A DNA stretch of 49,647 bases from Chromera velia (lineage: Eukaryota; Sar; Chromeraceae): the NCBI GenBank assembly GCA_018398765.1, contig JAHBMJ010005892.1, positions 12,501-62,147 on the forward strand. The letters run 5' to 3'. The translations under genes were made by a program, and so were the position numbers. Below the pieces are notes generated by a model. That model was not told the DNA's origin. It saw only the letters and a list, made by a program, of their open reading frames with translations, and searched no databases. Of this stretch, positions 1 through 9,682 are shown piece after piece (within the stretch, counting starts at the first letter, position 1; every line of letters starts with the position of its first letter).

Positions 1-15
1 CACGCAGAAAAATAC

Positions 16-143
16 TTGAACGTCCATGTACTTCTGGTAGTCTCGGTGCATGTCTGACACACTGACCACATGCATCCGTGTGCCAACGATCGAAGACGAT
101 GGGAGGGAAACAAAGGAGGAGCATTCGTTCTTGAGGTAAGCAG
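16..143 (-). CDS. Possible internal exon of a calcineurin-like metallophosphoesterase (partial)
   Basis: Reading the minus strand, a pyrimidine tract ending in CTAG (150-144) precedes an open segment of 42 codons that ends at CAA before a GTATTT donor. The segment contains MHVVSVSDMHRDYQKYMD. The hydrophobic strand followed by D-M-H resembles the first metal-binding motif (D-x-H) of calcineurin-like phosphoesterases, whose members hydrolyse phosphoesters with two metal ions. Entry phase is 1 and exit phase is 0, so it would be an internal exon; the rest of the catalytic motifs would lie beyond the left edge. Upstream exons should lie between 144 and 2640, but I could not identify any with confidence. 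The family call rests on one motif only. Confidence 0.35.
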
Positions 144-1551
144 CTAGAAAGAGAAAAAGAACGGCATGATCAACAGATGGATCTACAAACGACACAGAAA
201 AAAAAGCGGCGATCGAGTTAAATTAGTGAAAACATCAGCGAATGCCCAGCGACCCCCCGGAGCCTGCAGGAGTCCTGCGTGCATGATGGGCAAATGCAAA
301 CATGGGGGGAAAGAGTCACAGAAGCAAGTCGTTCGGAGAAGTCCATTTCAGTGTCCTCTGCAACATGAAGGGAGTCTGGCCCTTCTGCTCACCCCCCCTA
401 AAAATCTCGCGGATCTGCCAGAAGAAAGAACATCACCACTCACCCAGGCAGCCAGCGTTACACCCTCTTCCTTCCTTCTTTCCTTCCTTCCTTCCTCTTC
501 TTGCCCTGCATTCGGATCTCCGACCTACTTACGAGTGCCCCCATCGCAACAAATACACCCATTCTCCTGCCAGGCTTATCTGTCCGATTTGCCGTTTCCG
601 TCCTTCTTTCCTCCAAGTCGATTGAAGAACAACTCCTCAACGAGCCTGCGATTCCTTTCTCTCTATCTGAAGAATCCCACAAAGATCTCCCACCAGGATT
701 TGTCAACCTTCAAGACGCTTCTTTCCTTCCTTCTTCCTTCAGTATGAACTCTCTCTCTTTCTCTCTCTCTCTTCTCTGCTTATCTGAAGGAAGGCCTATG
801 TCAGAGGCAGCATGAACTCTTTCTTCCACAATCGGAATGATCGAATCAGCCAGAAACAGACCTAGAGACAGGGGGATAGAAATTGTACGAACAACCCGCT
901 TCTCGTCATCCTCAGCTGCACTTTCTTCTTCCCGTCCTGCACTTCAGGCAAGACCCCCTGCAAGGCTCTGATCGAAGTGCTACCTTCTCCTTTGCATCTT
1001 GCCCTTGATGACTTTTGCGTTTTTTTGTCTGTGTGCGACTGTCAAAATGCCAGCGTCGAGCCGAGCAGACAGACGCTTCTCCCCCGGTTGCATTTCTAGG
1101 CGGGCTCATTTTCTCAATTGAGAGAAAGAGACACCGTTTTTCGGCCTTACAGACTCACGAGCAAACGAACAAACAAACACCAAAAAGCGCTGCCAGTCGG
1201 CCTCGCTCCTTCCTTCCGCCTGAGAAACATCCTGACCTTTCTCGCCCTCTATTCTCGTATCTTCCACTCTCTCCTTTGCTCTGCTTACACTTTTACCACC
1301 ATTCAGGCATGCATGAGCAGAAGTGAGAAGTCAGAGGCGAGACGCACTGCCAGGACTTGACGAATTTCAGCGCAAGACGAGGAGGCGAAAGTGAATGGCA
1401 GCATCGGTAGAGCAGCAGGACAGAGAGGCGAGGATGGTCAGCCCCGCCCTAACACACACACGGAGAAAGATTAAACATGCACTCCGCTAGAGTAAGCATG
1501 AAACGACGGGCGCTACTCACCACGCATTCCAACGAAGACTGAACAACGCGG

Positions 1552-1620
<69 letters not shown>

Positions 1621-2640
1621 TGCGTGCACGGAAGGACGACAAGACCGACACGCAGGCAGATCTCCGAAGGGAGCGGAGAGAGAGTAGATGGTGGTCAGGC
1701 GCCAGCACACCGCCTCTCTCCCCCGTCTATCCCTCTTGCAAAAAGGCGACGAAGCACGGAATAAAAATGGGTGGTGAGGCAGACAAGACACAGCAACATG
1801 ACTGTGAAACGTATATGAACCGAAACTGAGACACAGACAGATAGGCAGAGCAGTGAGAGAACAGAGGGGGGGCAGGCGCTTTGAATTGAAGCTCCCCTTT
1901 CTAACTACCCGCGACCCCCCCCCCCTTCCTGAACTCTCCAGAGTACTTGGCCCCCTCTCTCTAGAGTCGTAAAGAATGGCAAGCAAGGAAGTGTTCAGAA
2001 GAGACATGAAGGAGACGGAAGAAGATAGACAGACTGAGGGACGGAAGAAAAAATCTACGTTGGCGCACAAACAAACGAACAAAATACAAACATTCTACAG
2101 CAGCGATTGCGTCTTTCCTTCCTTCCTCTCTTCCCTGCTGGAAGGCGGAAGGAAGGAAGGCGAAGGCTTACCATGAACAGGAAGTCAGTGCACCATTCTG
2201 CCTACCTTTCCCAGTCAGTTGTCTGGTTTGTCTGTCTGCCTGCTTCTCTCTCGCTCTCTCTCTCGTCTGTCTCGTTCGTGTGTGTGTGTGTGTGTGTGTA
2301 CGTGTATGTGAGTGTGTGTGTGTGTGAGAGAGAGAGACAGAGAGAGAGATTGCTCCTGGGTTGATCGTTCGCTTTATTACTTCTCTGCATTGAAAGGGAG
2401 GAAGAAAGAAGGGGAAGGAGAATCACTCGGTCAACGCTAATCATGTGCCTCTGCGTTTCTTTCACCTCTTTCTCTCTTCAGCTCTGCTTATCCCCCTTCT
2501 CATTTTCTGATGTCCCTGTTGCACATTAGATACCCCTCCTTGTAGTCTGAAATTGGTCGAGAAGAACGAAAAAAAAACTTCATGCACACGCGGGCAGGGG
2601 ATTTTGTACAGTCCCTCAGCTTTCAATGGCATCCCTTCTT
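144..2640. other. No confident gene; microsatellite-rich intergenic or intronic DNA
   Basis: This stretch holds many short open frames, none with recognisable domains or good splice-site support. It is rich in CTTT/CTTC runs, a long CA tract (1552-1618) and a GT/GA tract (2278-2347). It probably contains the 3' flank of the minus-strand gene ending at 2641 and the unidentified 5' exons of the possible phosphoesterase at the left edge. Weak minus-strand candidates after CAG at about 300-370 and 900-960 look somewhat protein-like but could not be joined in phase. Confidence 0.5.
1552..1618. repeat. (CA)n dinucleotide microsatellite
   Basis: Nearly uninterrupted CA repeat of about 67 bp with one or two CG interruptions. 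It is the first of many CA/TG tracts in the window, most of which lie in introns or intergenic DNA. Confidence 0.95.
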
Positions 2641-4557
2641 CTAACGATCATAGAACTTCTTCTCTTTCTTCTTTTTCTCCTTCTCCTTCTCTTTCTGCTT
2701 CTTCGCAGCTTCTGCCTTTGCCTGTGCCAGCGCACTCGGTTTCGCCCCTGCCTTCGACTTTGCCTGCATTTTCTTTTTGAACTCCTCCAGTGCTGCAGAC
2801 ACGTCTTTCTCCTCTTCCTTCTCCTCCTTCTCCTCCTCTTCCGGTTCTTCCTCCGTGGGTGTGTTGGGCTTCAGTGGCTCCTCCTTCGCCTGCTTGCACA
2901 GGGGAGGGGGGAAGGCGGAAGGAACAATGTGGGCACAGCAAGATATCTTCTTGGTGCTTAGGAAGAACAAAAGCAAGAGAGCCACAGTCTTTCATCCGCC
3001 TTCATCCTTCCTTCCCACGCGCCCTCTCCGCACACCACACCTCGCGCCCTGTGTCAGCGCACCCGGAGGACAGAACATGAAGAAAAGAGGGGGGAGAGGA
3101 GTGGAGTTAGAGGACAGGGACATAAGAAACGAAGGAAGAATGGAACTAGAAGACATGCAAACCGAACAAAAAGAACAGAATGAAAGGTGGGGAAGGGGAA
3201 GAGAGTGCCAGACTGAATGGCAGCCAGAAGGCCATGAAAGGGAGGGAAAATGTGAAGTCACAAGAAAGCAAGACTCCAAAGTGAAGAAGAGGAAACGACG
3301 GACAGACCTTTGGCTTCTTCGGCTTCTTCTTCTTTCCAGCAGTCTCGCCTCCCTCCCCCTCCGCCACGTTCGCCTCGTCACCATTCTGCTGGTTCTCCTT
3401 CTCCTTCTTTGCTGGCGCCACGGCTACTGCAAAAACGAGGCAGGAAACCTTGGGGGGGTGGAGGAGGAAGGCAGACAGAGAGGCAAAAAGGAATCAGCGA
3501 AGGGAAGGTCAGAAAAACGGAGGAGAGATGGAAGGGACGGAAGCGAGGGCAGGAAGGAGGAAGGAACCAAAGGGAAGAAACAAAGGAAGCAAGGAATGAG
3601 CGAAAAAAATCAGGGTGGTGAAAGGAAGGGACCACAGAGAAGAAGTTCCACTGGACAGATCTCCAGAACCCACAGGACAAAATCGTCCTCCCCCATCTCC
3701 GGCTTCGAAAGAAGAAGAAGAAGAAGAAGAAGAAGAAAAAGAAGGAGGAGGAGGAGAAGGAGAAGGAGAAGGAGAAGAAGAAGGAGAAGGAGAGGCAGAG
3801 GAAGACGAAGAAGGGACAATGAAAAAGAGGATAGACACGCCACAAAGAAGAAACACTTGACGCACCGTCAAATTCATCATTGAGCATTTTGTCGAGCTCG
3901 TCCAGTTCCTTCTTCTTCAGTTCCTGCCGTTCCTTCTTAGATAGCTTCGACAGGTCAACCGGTGTCTCTCCCAGCACTACAGGGGCTGTCTCCTTTTCCT
4001 TCTCTTTCTCTTTCTCTGTGGGGGCCTTTGAAGAGGACGAGGAGGAAGACGAAGGACCAACATGGTTCGAAGGGGGAGCTGCATTGAAGCAAGAGAGTAG
4101 GGGACACAGACACAGGAACAGACAAATGAATGAGACAAGCAGAGCATTCTGGGAATGTGGGGAGGGGGGCGGTGGACTGACATTTATCCGCTTTCGGGGA
4201 CGAGCGTTGCTCATTTGGCGCAACAGGAGACGCCATGTCAGTATCCTCCTCTACATCCGAGTGCTCTCCCTCAGACTCCTCTTCCTCTTCTACATGTCCG
4301 TTTCTACTGTCTTTACTGTTCCTCTTGGGTGTTCTCTCGTCTTCGTCACTGTCAGAATAGTCGGCCCATCTTGATCGGATTCCTTCTGCCTCTTTGCGCT
4401 TGCGCTCTTCTTCACGTCTCTCCCTCTCAATTCTCTTCCGCTCTTTTTCTTCTTCATCTCGACGCGCCCTCTCCTCTTGGCGTCTCTTCTCCTTCTCCTT
4501 CTTTCGTTGCAACTTCTCCTCATCGAGCAAGTCGCTGAAATAACTCTTCTTTATCAT
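2641..4557 (-). CDS. Uncharacterised Lys/Glu-rich charged protein, 4 exons, 319 aa
   Basis: Minus-strand model: 4557-4182, 4078-3866, 3426-3308 and 2892-2641. Phases agree at every junction and the stop is TAG. The protein starts MIKKSYFSDLLDEEK and then has a long charged helix of K/E/R (about residues 10-60) that should form a coiled coil or single alpha helix. Next comes the acidic patch RSRWADYSDSDEDE, likely a CK2-type phosphorylation region, a Ser-rich linker, and the segment LSKKERQELKKKELDELDKM, which looks like a conserved helix. The C-terminus is Lys/Ala/Glu-rich and ends KKEKKFYDR. Low complexity makes homology hard to judge and I do not recognise the family; an RNA- or ribosome-associated role is only a guess. 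An in-frame ACAG just upstream of the ATG leaves open a further 5' exon. It is divergent to the gene at 5324. Confidence 0.75.
3709..3810. repeat. (GAA/GGA)n purine tract in an intron
   Basis: About 100 bp of AGA/AGG/GAA triplets on the plus strand, lying in intron 2 of the minus-strand charged-protein gene, so it is a pyrimidine tract in that transcript. It produces artefactual Arg-, Glu- and Ser-rich open frames on both strands. Confidence 0.9.
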
Positions 4558-5323
4558 CCTGTAGGACCAACAGGTCGAGAACTGGTCTGAAAAAATTGGA
4601 GACGAACGTCGGGTAAAATCGACGGGAACGGGTCAATCGCTCTTTTCAGGAATGGCTGTTGCTCGTGCACAGACACAAGGGGGCAACTCAGGAGACGAGA
4701 AAGACGTTCACTGCTAGCAGCTCGAGCTCTGATGCAGTTGAATGGCGGCTCTTTCAAAAACTCTCTCCTGTTTTGCAGAGATGTCTAAAGAGCTGGGAGA
4801 CGCGGAAGTTGAAGCCGCGGCGCCGCGCCGAGATATATTAATATTCGATCGGCCGGCCATGGCCGGCCCGTGATCGAATCGCGGCGGCGCGCCGGCCGCG
4901 CATACAATTAATTAATTAAGCTTGACGCGACCCGCGCGTCGCCGCATCTGTGTTCTTTTGTCCCCAACCGACCATGCGATCGGTCGACCGGCTTGAGATG
5001 CATGTCCGGACTGCATGCATCCCTTGAAGTCTGATTCGATCCCTTAATTCTTATTTTGAACCGGTGACATGCAGAGAGCAGGCTCCTTCCTTGCAAGATT
5101 CTGCTCGAGAAGAGACGATTGCTGTGTGTGCGGCAGACACCTAATCAGACCGTTGTGTGATCAAGCGATCCGGCGATCAGTCTGACCCGACTTTCCGACC
5201 CTCAGCTGGACCGCGGATAAATTCATCGGCAAGCTGTCATTCGAACAATCAAACCACTCCGCGTGATCAGAAGACTCACGGGCGGTGCGATACATTCCCG
5301 AAGGCAGGGGAATCGTCGACAAG
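4558..5323. promoter_or_regulatory. Divergent promoter region, GC-rich and palindromic
   Basis: This 766-bp gap separates the start codons of two head-to-head genes, so it should hold both promoters and 5' UTRs. It includes a strongly GC-rich, CpG-rich island (about 4800-4945), a near-perfect palindrome at 4843-4879, an ATTAATTAATTAA run (about 4907-4919), several GATCGG/CGATC words and a TGCATGCA octamer at 5012-5019. No TATA box is obvious next to either start. Confidence 0.6.
4843..4879. repeat. Long near-perfect palindrome
   Basis: The left arm is ATTCGATC + GGCCGGCC, the centre is AT, and the right arm is GGCCGGCC + GATCGAAT with three extra bases (CGT, 4869-4871) between the two right-arm blocks. 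Sixteen base pairs per arm could form a cruciform or a dimeric binding site. Flanking CG-rich sequence (about 4813-4829 and 4880-4900) is also roughly self-complementary. Confidence 0.85.
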
Positions 5324-5935
5324 ATGACTACTTTCATGGTACGTCAGTTGAAAAGGCATGATGAAGTGCCTTGAATTATCATCATGCATGCATGTATTAC
5401 ACACATACATGCATGTGTGCACAGATGTACACACACGCATTGGTTAGCTTCATAAACGGACACATTGTGCATTTGTTTCTGAGTTTTCCTTCCTGAATGG
5501 TCCACAACTGTCGTCCGAATTCTGCAGGAAAGCGAAAACTGGAAGGCGCGGGTGCGAAAGGAGTGTGAGGCTCAAAAGAAGTTCGAAACCTATTGGAATG
5601 AGCGCAAGAGACGCACAGCCGAGATCCAGGCAGCTCTCCAGCAGCGTTTCGAGCAAGAGTTCACTCATCACATGGCCACCACTGCAAAGGAAGACGACGC
5701 GCGATCAAAGGATGGTGGCACGACTGCCTTTCGTCGTCCGTCTACCTCCAACTGCAGTGCCGCGATCCGTAGCCGCGTAGGTGAGGAGACGAATTCGGCC
5801 TCCTCTGCTTCCAAGCAGGCGGCCCTGGTCGGGATGACCAAGGAGGACCTCGTGCATGCACTGAAAGAGGAGAAGAGACGCAACAAAGAACTGGAGAAGT
5901 ATATCACGCACTTGCAGCACACAACGGATGAATGA
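5324..5935 (+). CDS. Uncharacterised 140-aa coiled-coil protein, 2 exons
   Basis: Exon 1 is only 15 nt (5324-5338, MTTFM) followed by a GTACGT donor. Exon 2 is 5528-5935 after a TCTGCAG acceptor, phase 0, stop TGA. The mature frame begins MTTFMESENWKARVRKECEA. The first half (residues 6-45) is a basic helical segment and the end (about 112-136) is a short Lys/Glu coiled coil; the middle is Ser/Thr-rich and probably disordered. The start is supported by the in-phase short exon and by the conserved-looking SENWKARV segment directly after the junction. I do not recognise the family. It shares a divergent promoter with the gene ending at 4557. Intron 1 carries a TGCATGCA run at 5385-5392. Confidence 0.75.
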
Positions 5936-6463
5936 TCTGAGAGGGGAAGAATGAAAGGTGGAGGGGGAACGAAAAGGCCCATCATTGCGTGAAGAATGGG
6001 AGGAAGAGAAGAATAAGGGGAAGGGGCAAAGGGAGAGGGTGTCGGGAGACAGACCATCAGTTATTGAGTAAAAAGGGTTTGCGCTGCACTGTACATTCGG
6101 TAGAAGAAGTTTCTTAATTGTCTTTTTATACTCTGTTCGATCACTTGAAATCATTCAACCTTCACCTGACCAGCTATCTCGATCAATCTTTCCATCTATC
6201 CATCCATCCATACATCCATCTGCTGAAGAATGCGCAGTGTCTTTCGGTGTGAGCATCGAAACAAAGGACTGTCTCAGTAGAAGCACAAAGAGGCGCGCAG
6301 GCAATTCAGCGAGCAGGAAGGAAGCAAGGGAAACGGTCGGAATATCTTCACACTTTCGGATCATCCTTACTTTGTGTCTGCTTCGCAAAGTGCGGTGAGA
6401 GCGGACTCAAAGAAAGAAAGAAAGAAAGAAAGAAAGAAGGAAGGAAGGAAGGAAGGAAGGAAG

Positions 6464-6553
6464 GTCTCCTCTCCCATCCGATGAGGGACGGAGAGAATGA
6501 AATGAAATGTCTCCTCTCCCATCCGATGAGGGACGGAGAGAATGAAATGAAAT
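6464..6553. repeat. Two-copy 45-bp tandem duplication
   Basis: The 45-bp unit starting GTCTCCTCTCCCATCCGATG is present twice in perfect tandem (6464-6508 and 6509-6553), directly after an AAAG/AAGG tract. Identity of the copies suggests a recent duplication. Confidence 0.95.
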
Positions 6554-6925
6554 GGAATGGACTCATGAGTGGACAGGTGGGGGGGGGGATGAAGGCGCAA
6601 TGAACTGAATGTGAGGGAGAAAAGGTCAGAGCAGGACTGTGAAGAGTGACTGGTACTTTTCCTGTCTTGCTCAGCCTGTGCGTGTGCACGAGCTGTGCAG
6701 AATGAGATTCATGGATGGAAAGGGGAAAAGGGCGAGAAGGGGATGCATGGCACTTTCATTTCTGGGAAGTCCGAAAAAGACAGGGGGCCGTAAACGACGT
6801 AACCGGCCAACCCCCCAGAACCAAAAAGAGTTTTTTCGTTCACCGTCGCTATCTAAGTTGTATCTTTCTATGCTCTGCCCTGCTCACTGCATCCTTCTTC
6901 ATCTGTCTGTCTGTCAGATGGATTG

Positions 6926-6985
6926 GTCCGTGAATCGGTCGGTGAGAATGTCGTTGTCCGTGAGTCGGTCGGTGAGAATGTCGTT
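6926..6985. repeat. Two-copy 30-bp tandem duplication
   Basis: The 30-bp unit starting GTCCGTGAATCGGTCGGTGA occurs twice (6926-6955 and 6956-6985) with one base difference (AATCGG versus AGTCGG). Confidence 0.95.
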
Positions 6986-7559
6986 GTCTGTCAGCTGTGC
7001 AGCAACAGCAAGAGACTTTACACAGGAGAAGGCTCAAGAAAAAGGTTGATCCAGTTTTGAGGGAAAGAGGGAAAGCAAGGGAAAGTTGGGACTCATTGGA
7101 CTTGCTTCTTCTGGATCATTCATTCACTTTCCTCTATTTCTGTGTTTGTCTTTGGTTCATCCCCACGGCCCCTTTCCTGACCCTCCTTCCATCCGTGCAG
7201 ACAAGCATCGTGCTCACTGCTTTCGAAGATTCTTCCCTTCATCCATCCATTCCAGACATGCATCTGTACTCGATCTTCGATCTTGTAAGTCTGCGTGCAT
7301 GTTTGCATGAAAACGTCAACGCATCCATCCACCCCTTTTCCTTCCTTACTGAAATTGTCACGTTTCGTCAACTTCCCTCCTCCACCAACCTGAACCAAAG
7401 ACAGGGTGGGGGCCTTGACCGGCCTGTCGATCAATCAAATAACAGCCTGACATGTTGCAAATCGGCTTTTACCCTATTGGCGTCCCAAAAACTAGAAAAG
7501 ACAGTCAATCTCACCCGCAGTCGCAAGTGCTTTGATCGGAATTCATGTACTTATTGAGG

Positions 7560-8340
7560 TTGATAATTGAAGTTAGAGATCGATCAGCAATCCCAAAGGA
7601 TACAATACCAGGAACGTGCTTATGTAATTCTATACATAAGTACCCAGAAGTAAACTAATAATTTACTAATATAAGACTTTAATGCACAGAAATTAAAACT
7701 TATTATTATTAAAAGAAATTTTATGATTTTCTACAAATGAATCAAACCATGTTTTAGGCTTTAACTTTTAGCTTAAGTTTAGTTAAGTTCATGTATATCC
7801 TAATAACTTTATAGAATGTATCATTAAATATAACAGAATCATTTTTAAAAACCTACTACTAGTAAAGCCTAAAATTATTGTTAATTCTAGTGTTAATTTT
7901 AAATTTTCATATCAATTAATTGAAGACATGTATAGGGAGCACAATTACTAGACACAATCAAAGACCAGCGCATATCTAGGCACATACAAGCAAAACAGTC
8001 ACAGCGGCAACTTTTCCATACAACTTCACAGAGGACGCTGGCATGGTAGACCTGATAGAACTACTTGTAGGATATATACTTTCAATCTATTACTTTGTGT
8101 TTGTCAGTTGATTTTGAATTAAATTTAAGTTGGTTTATTAAATTAAAATCTAAAGAAAGTGTAAAAATGAACAGTACATACTATCATACAGTCTAGCATA
8201 CAGTACATTCCTTAAATAAGTCACATTAATTATTAAATCACCTGAGTCACTTACTACATTAATTAATTATATACCGTTACAATCATGATATGTATGGTGT
8301 TCCAGGTGTGGACTACGCAGCGTAACGCAGCGACACCAAC
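7560..8340. other. AT-rich non-coding block
   Basis: About 780 bp dominated by A/T with runs such as TTATTATTATT and repeated ATTAATTA-like words, in sharp contrast to flanking DNA. It has no usable open frame. It sits immediately 3' of the voltage-sensor gene (ends 8423, minus) in a convergent gap, as do similar blocks near 18360, 33840 and 38400. Confidence 0.8.
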
Positions 8341-8422
8341 CAAACTCTACAGTACAAAGCATAATTTAACTTACTTACAGCTTATACACCCCTGACGGCC
8401 TGCGGTACCACATGTATGTATG

Positions 8423-9593
8423 TCATCTTGCTGGCCCTCTCGTCGGAGAGTGGAGGTGCATTCCCTGGACAGCTGGCTGCTGCTGCTGCTGGTGGTGGTG
8501 GTGGTAGTCTTGGTGCGTGGAGGCGAACGGTCGTTTGGAGAGGGGGTCCTCCTCTGGCTGGACCGTCTCTGGTGGGGCCCTCTCCAGCTCGGGCGGCTTC
8601 TCAAAGCTGCAGAGACAGGCATGCAGACGAACAAACAAATAGATAAACAGTTTTGGACTCAACAAACACACATATAGACAGGTAGAAAGACAGCGAGACC
8701 GGACGGGAAACAGGGCTTCACAAGACACACAAGTAAAAAAAGTGAAAAAAAGAGAGACTGAACATGCATGCATGCAAGAAACGGAATTTCGCTTTCTGCA
8801 GCAAACCTCATCGGTCATCATATTCATGCACGAGCAGAAAGGGAGTCACGAAGACAGGAACGGGGAAAGGAAGGATGACGTGAAGGAAGGAGGGAGGGAG
8901 GGAGGGAGGAAAAGGCAGACAAGGGGAAAGAAAGCAAAAACAGAAGAAAGAAAGAACGAATGAACGAATGAACGAATGAACGAACGAATAAGAAAGAGAG
9001 AGAAGGAGAGAGCGAGAAAGAGAGAGAGAGAGAAAGGAAGCTGGAAGCGTTGAAGCATGTCAATGAGCCTAGCAGGAAGTCGTTTCACTACTTCTTTCTC
9101 GATCCCATGAGGGCCCCTTTCCAAGCAGCTGACCGAATTTCTCCGCTTTCTCCCTCCACAGCTTCCTGTTGTGCAGCCGCGGTATACGAGGACAGAAGGA
9201 CCCTCACAAGTCTGGAGGAAGAGACAGACGGACAAACCGAGAAAGAGACTGAGAATGAGTGAGTGAGTTTGCGTGTGCGTGTGTGCCTGTTTGTGTAAGA
9301 AAGAGAGAGACAAAGAGAGAGGGAGAAACTGACAGCAAAACAGCATTGGAAATCTGTCAGCACAAAAATGTAATTGTTCTTCGTGGCTTTCAGATAGAAG
9401 ACAGACCGAGAGCTTGTTCCGATTGACAGAGTTTGCCCTCAGGCTCTCTCAAATTGTGGCAACAAAAGATTCTGTGCTCTCTCCGACTCCATCCCTGCCC
9501 CCCTCTCTGTCTTCCTGTGCCTTCAGCTCTCTCTTTTAAGTCCTGATGCCTCTCTGTGACCTTTCTCATCTTTCGCGTCTGTGTCTCTATGCT

Positions 9594-9633
<40 letters not shown>

Positions 9634-9649
9634 GGGTGGGTGGGTGGGT

Positions 9650-9682
<33 letters not shown>

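Larger units (their letters stand above)
5936..8422. other. Convergent intergenic region: repeats, possible exon, AT-rich block
   Basis: This region lies between the 3' ends of the + gene (5935) and the - gene (8423). From 5940 to about 7550 it is mixed-composition sequence with AAAG/AAGG microsatellites (6412-6463), two short tandem duplications (6464-6553 and 6926-6985) and one plus-strand segment, 7201-7284, flanked by good splice signals but with no recognisable product. From about 7560 to 8340 composition changes sharply to AT-rich, with no coding potential. Confidence 0.6.

Noticed and set aside
2777-3883. 368-codon plus-strand open frame rich in Arg, Lys and Ser
   Set aside because: It is antisense to the exons and introns of the minus-strand charged protein, driven by GAA/AGA repeats, and has no splice or domain support.
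7560-8340. Transposon or organelle-derived insert
   Set aside because: No open frame, terminal repeats, target-site duplication or organelle gene was recognised in this or the other AT-rich blocks; composition alone is not evidence of a mobile element.
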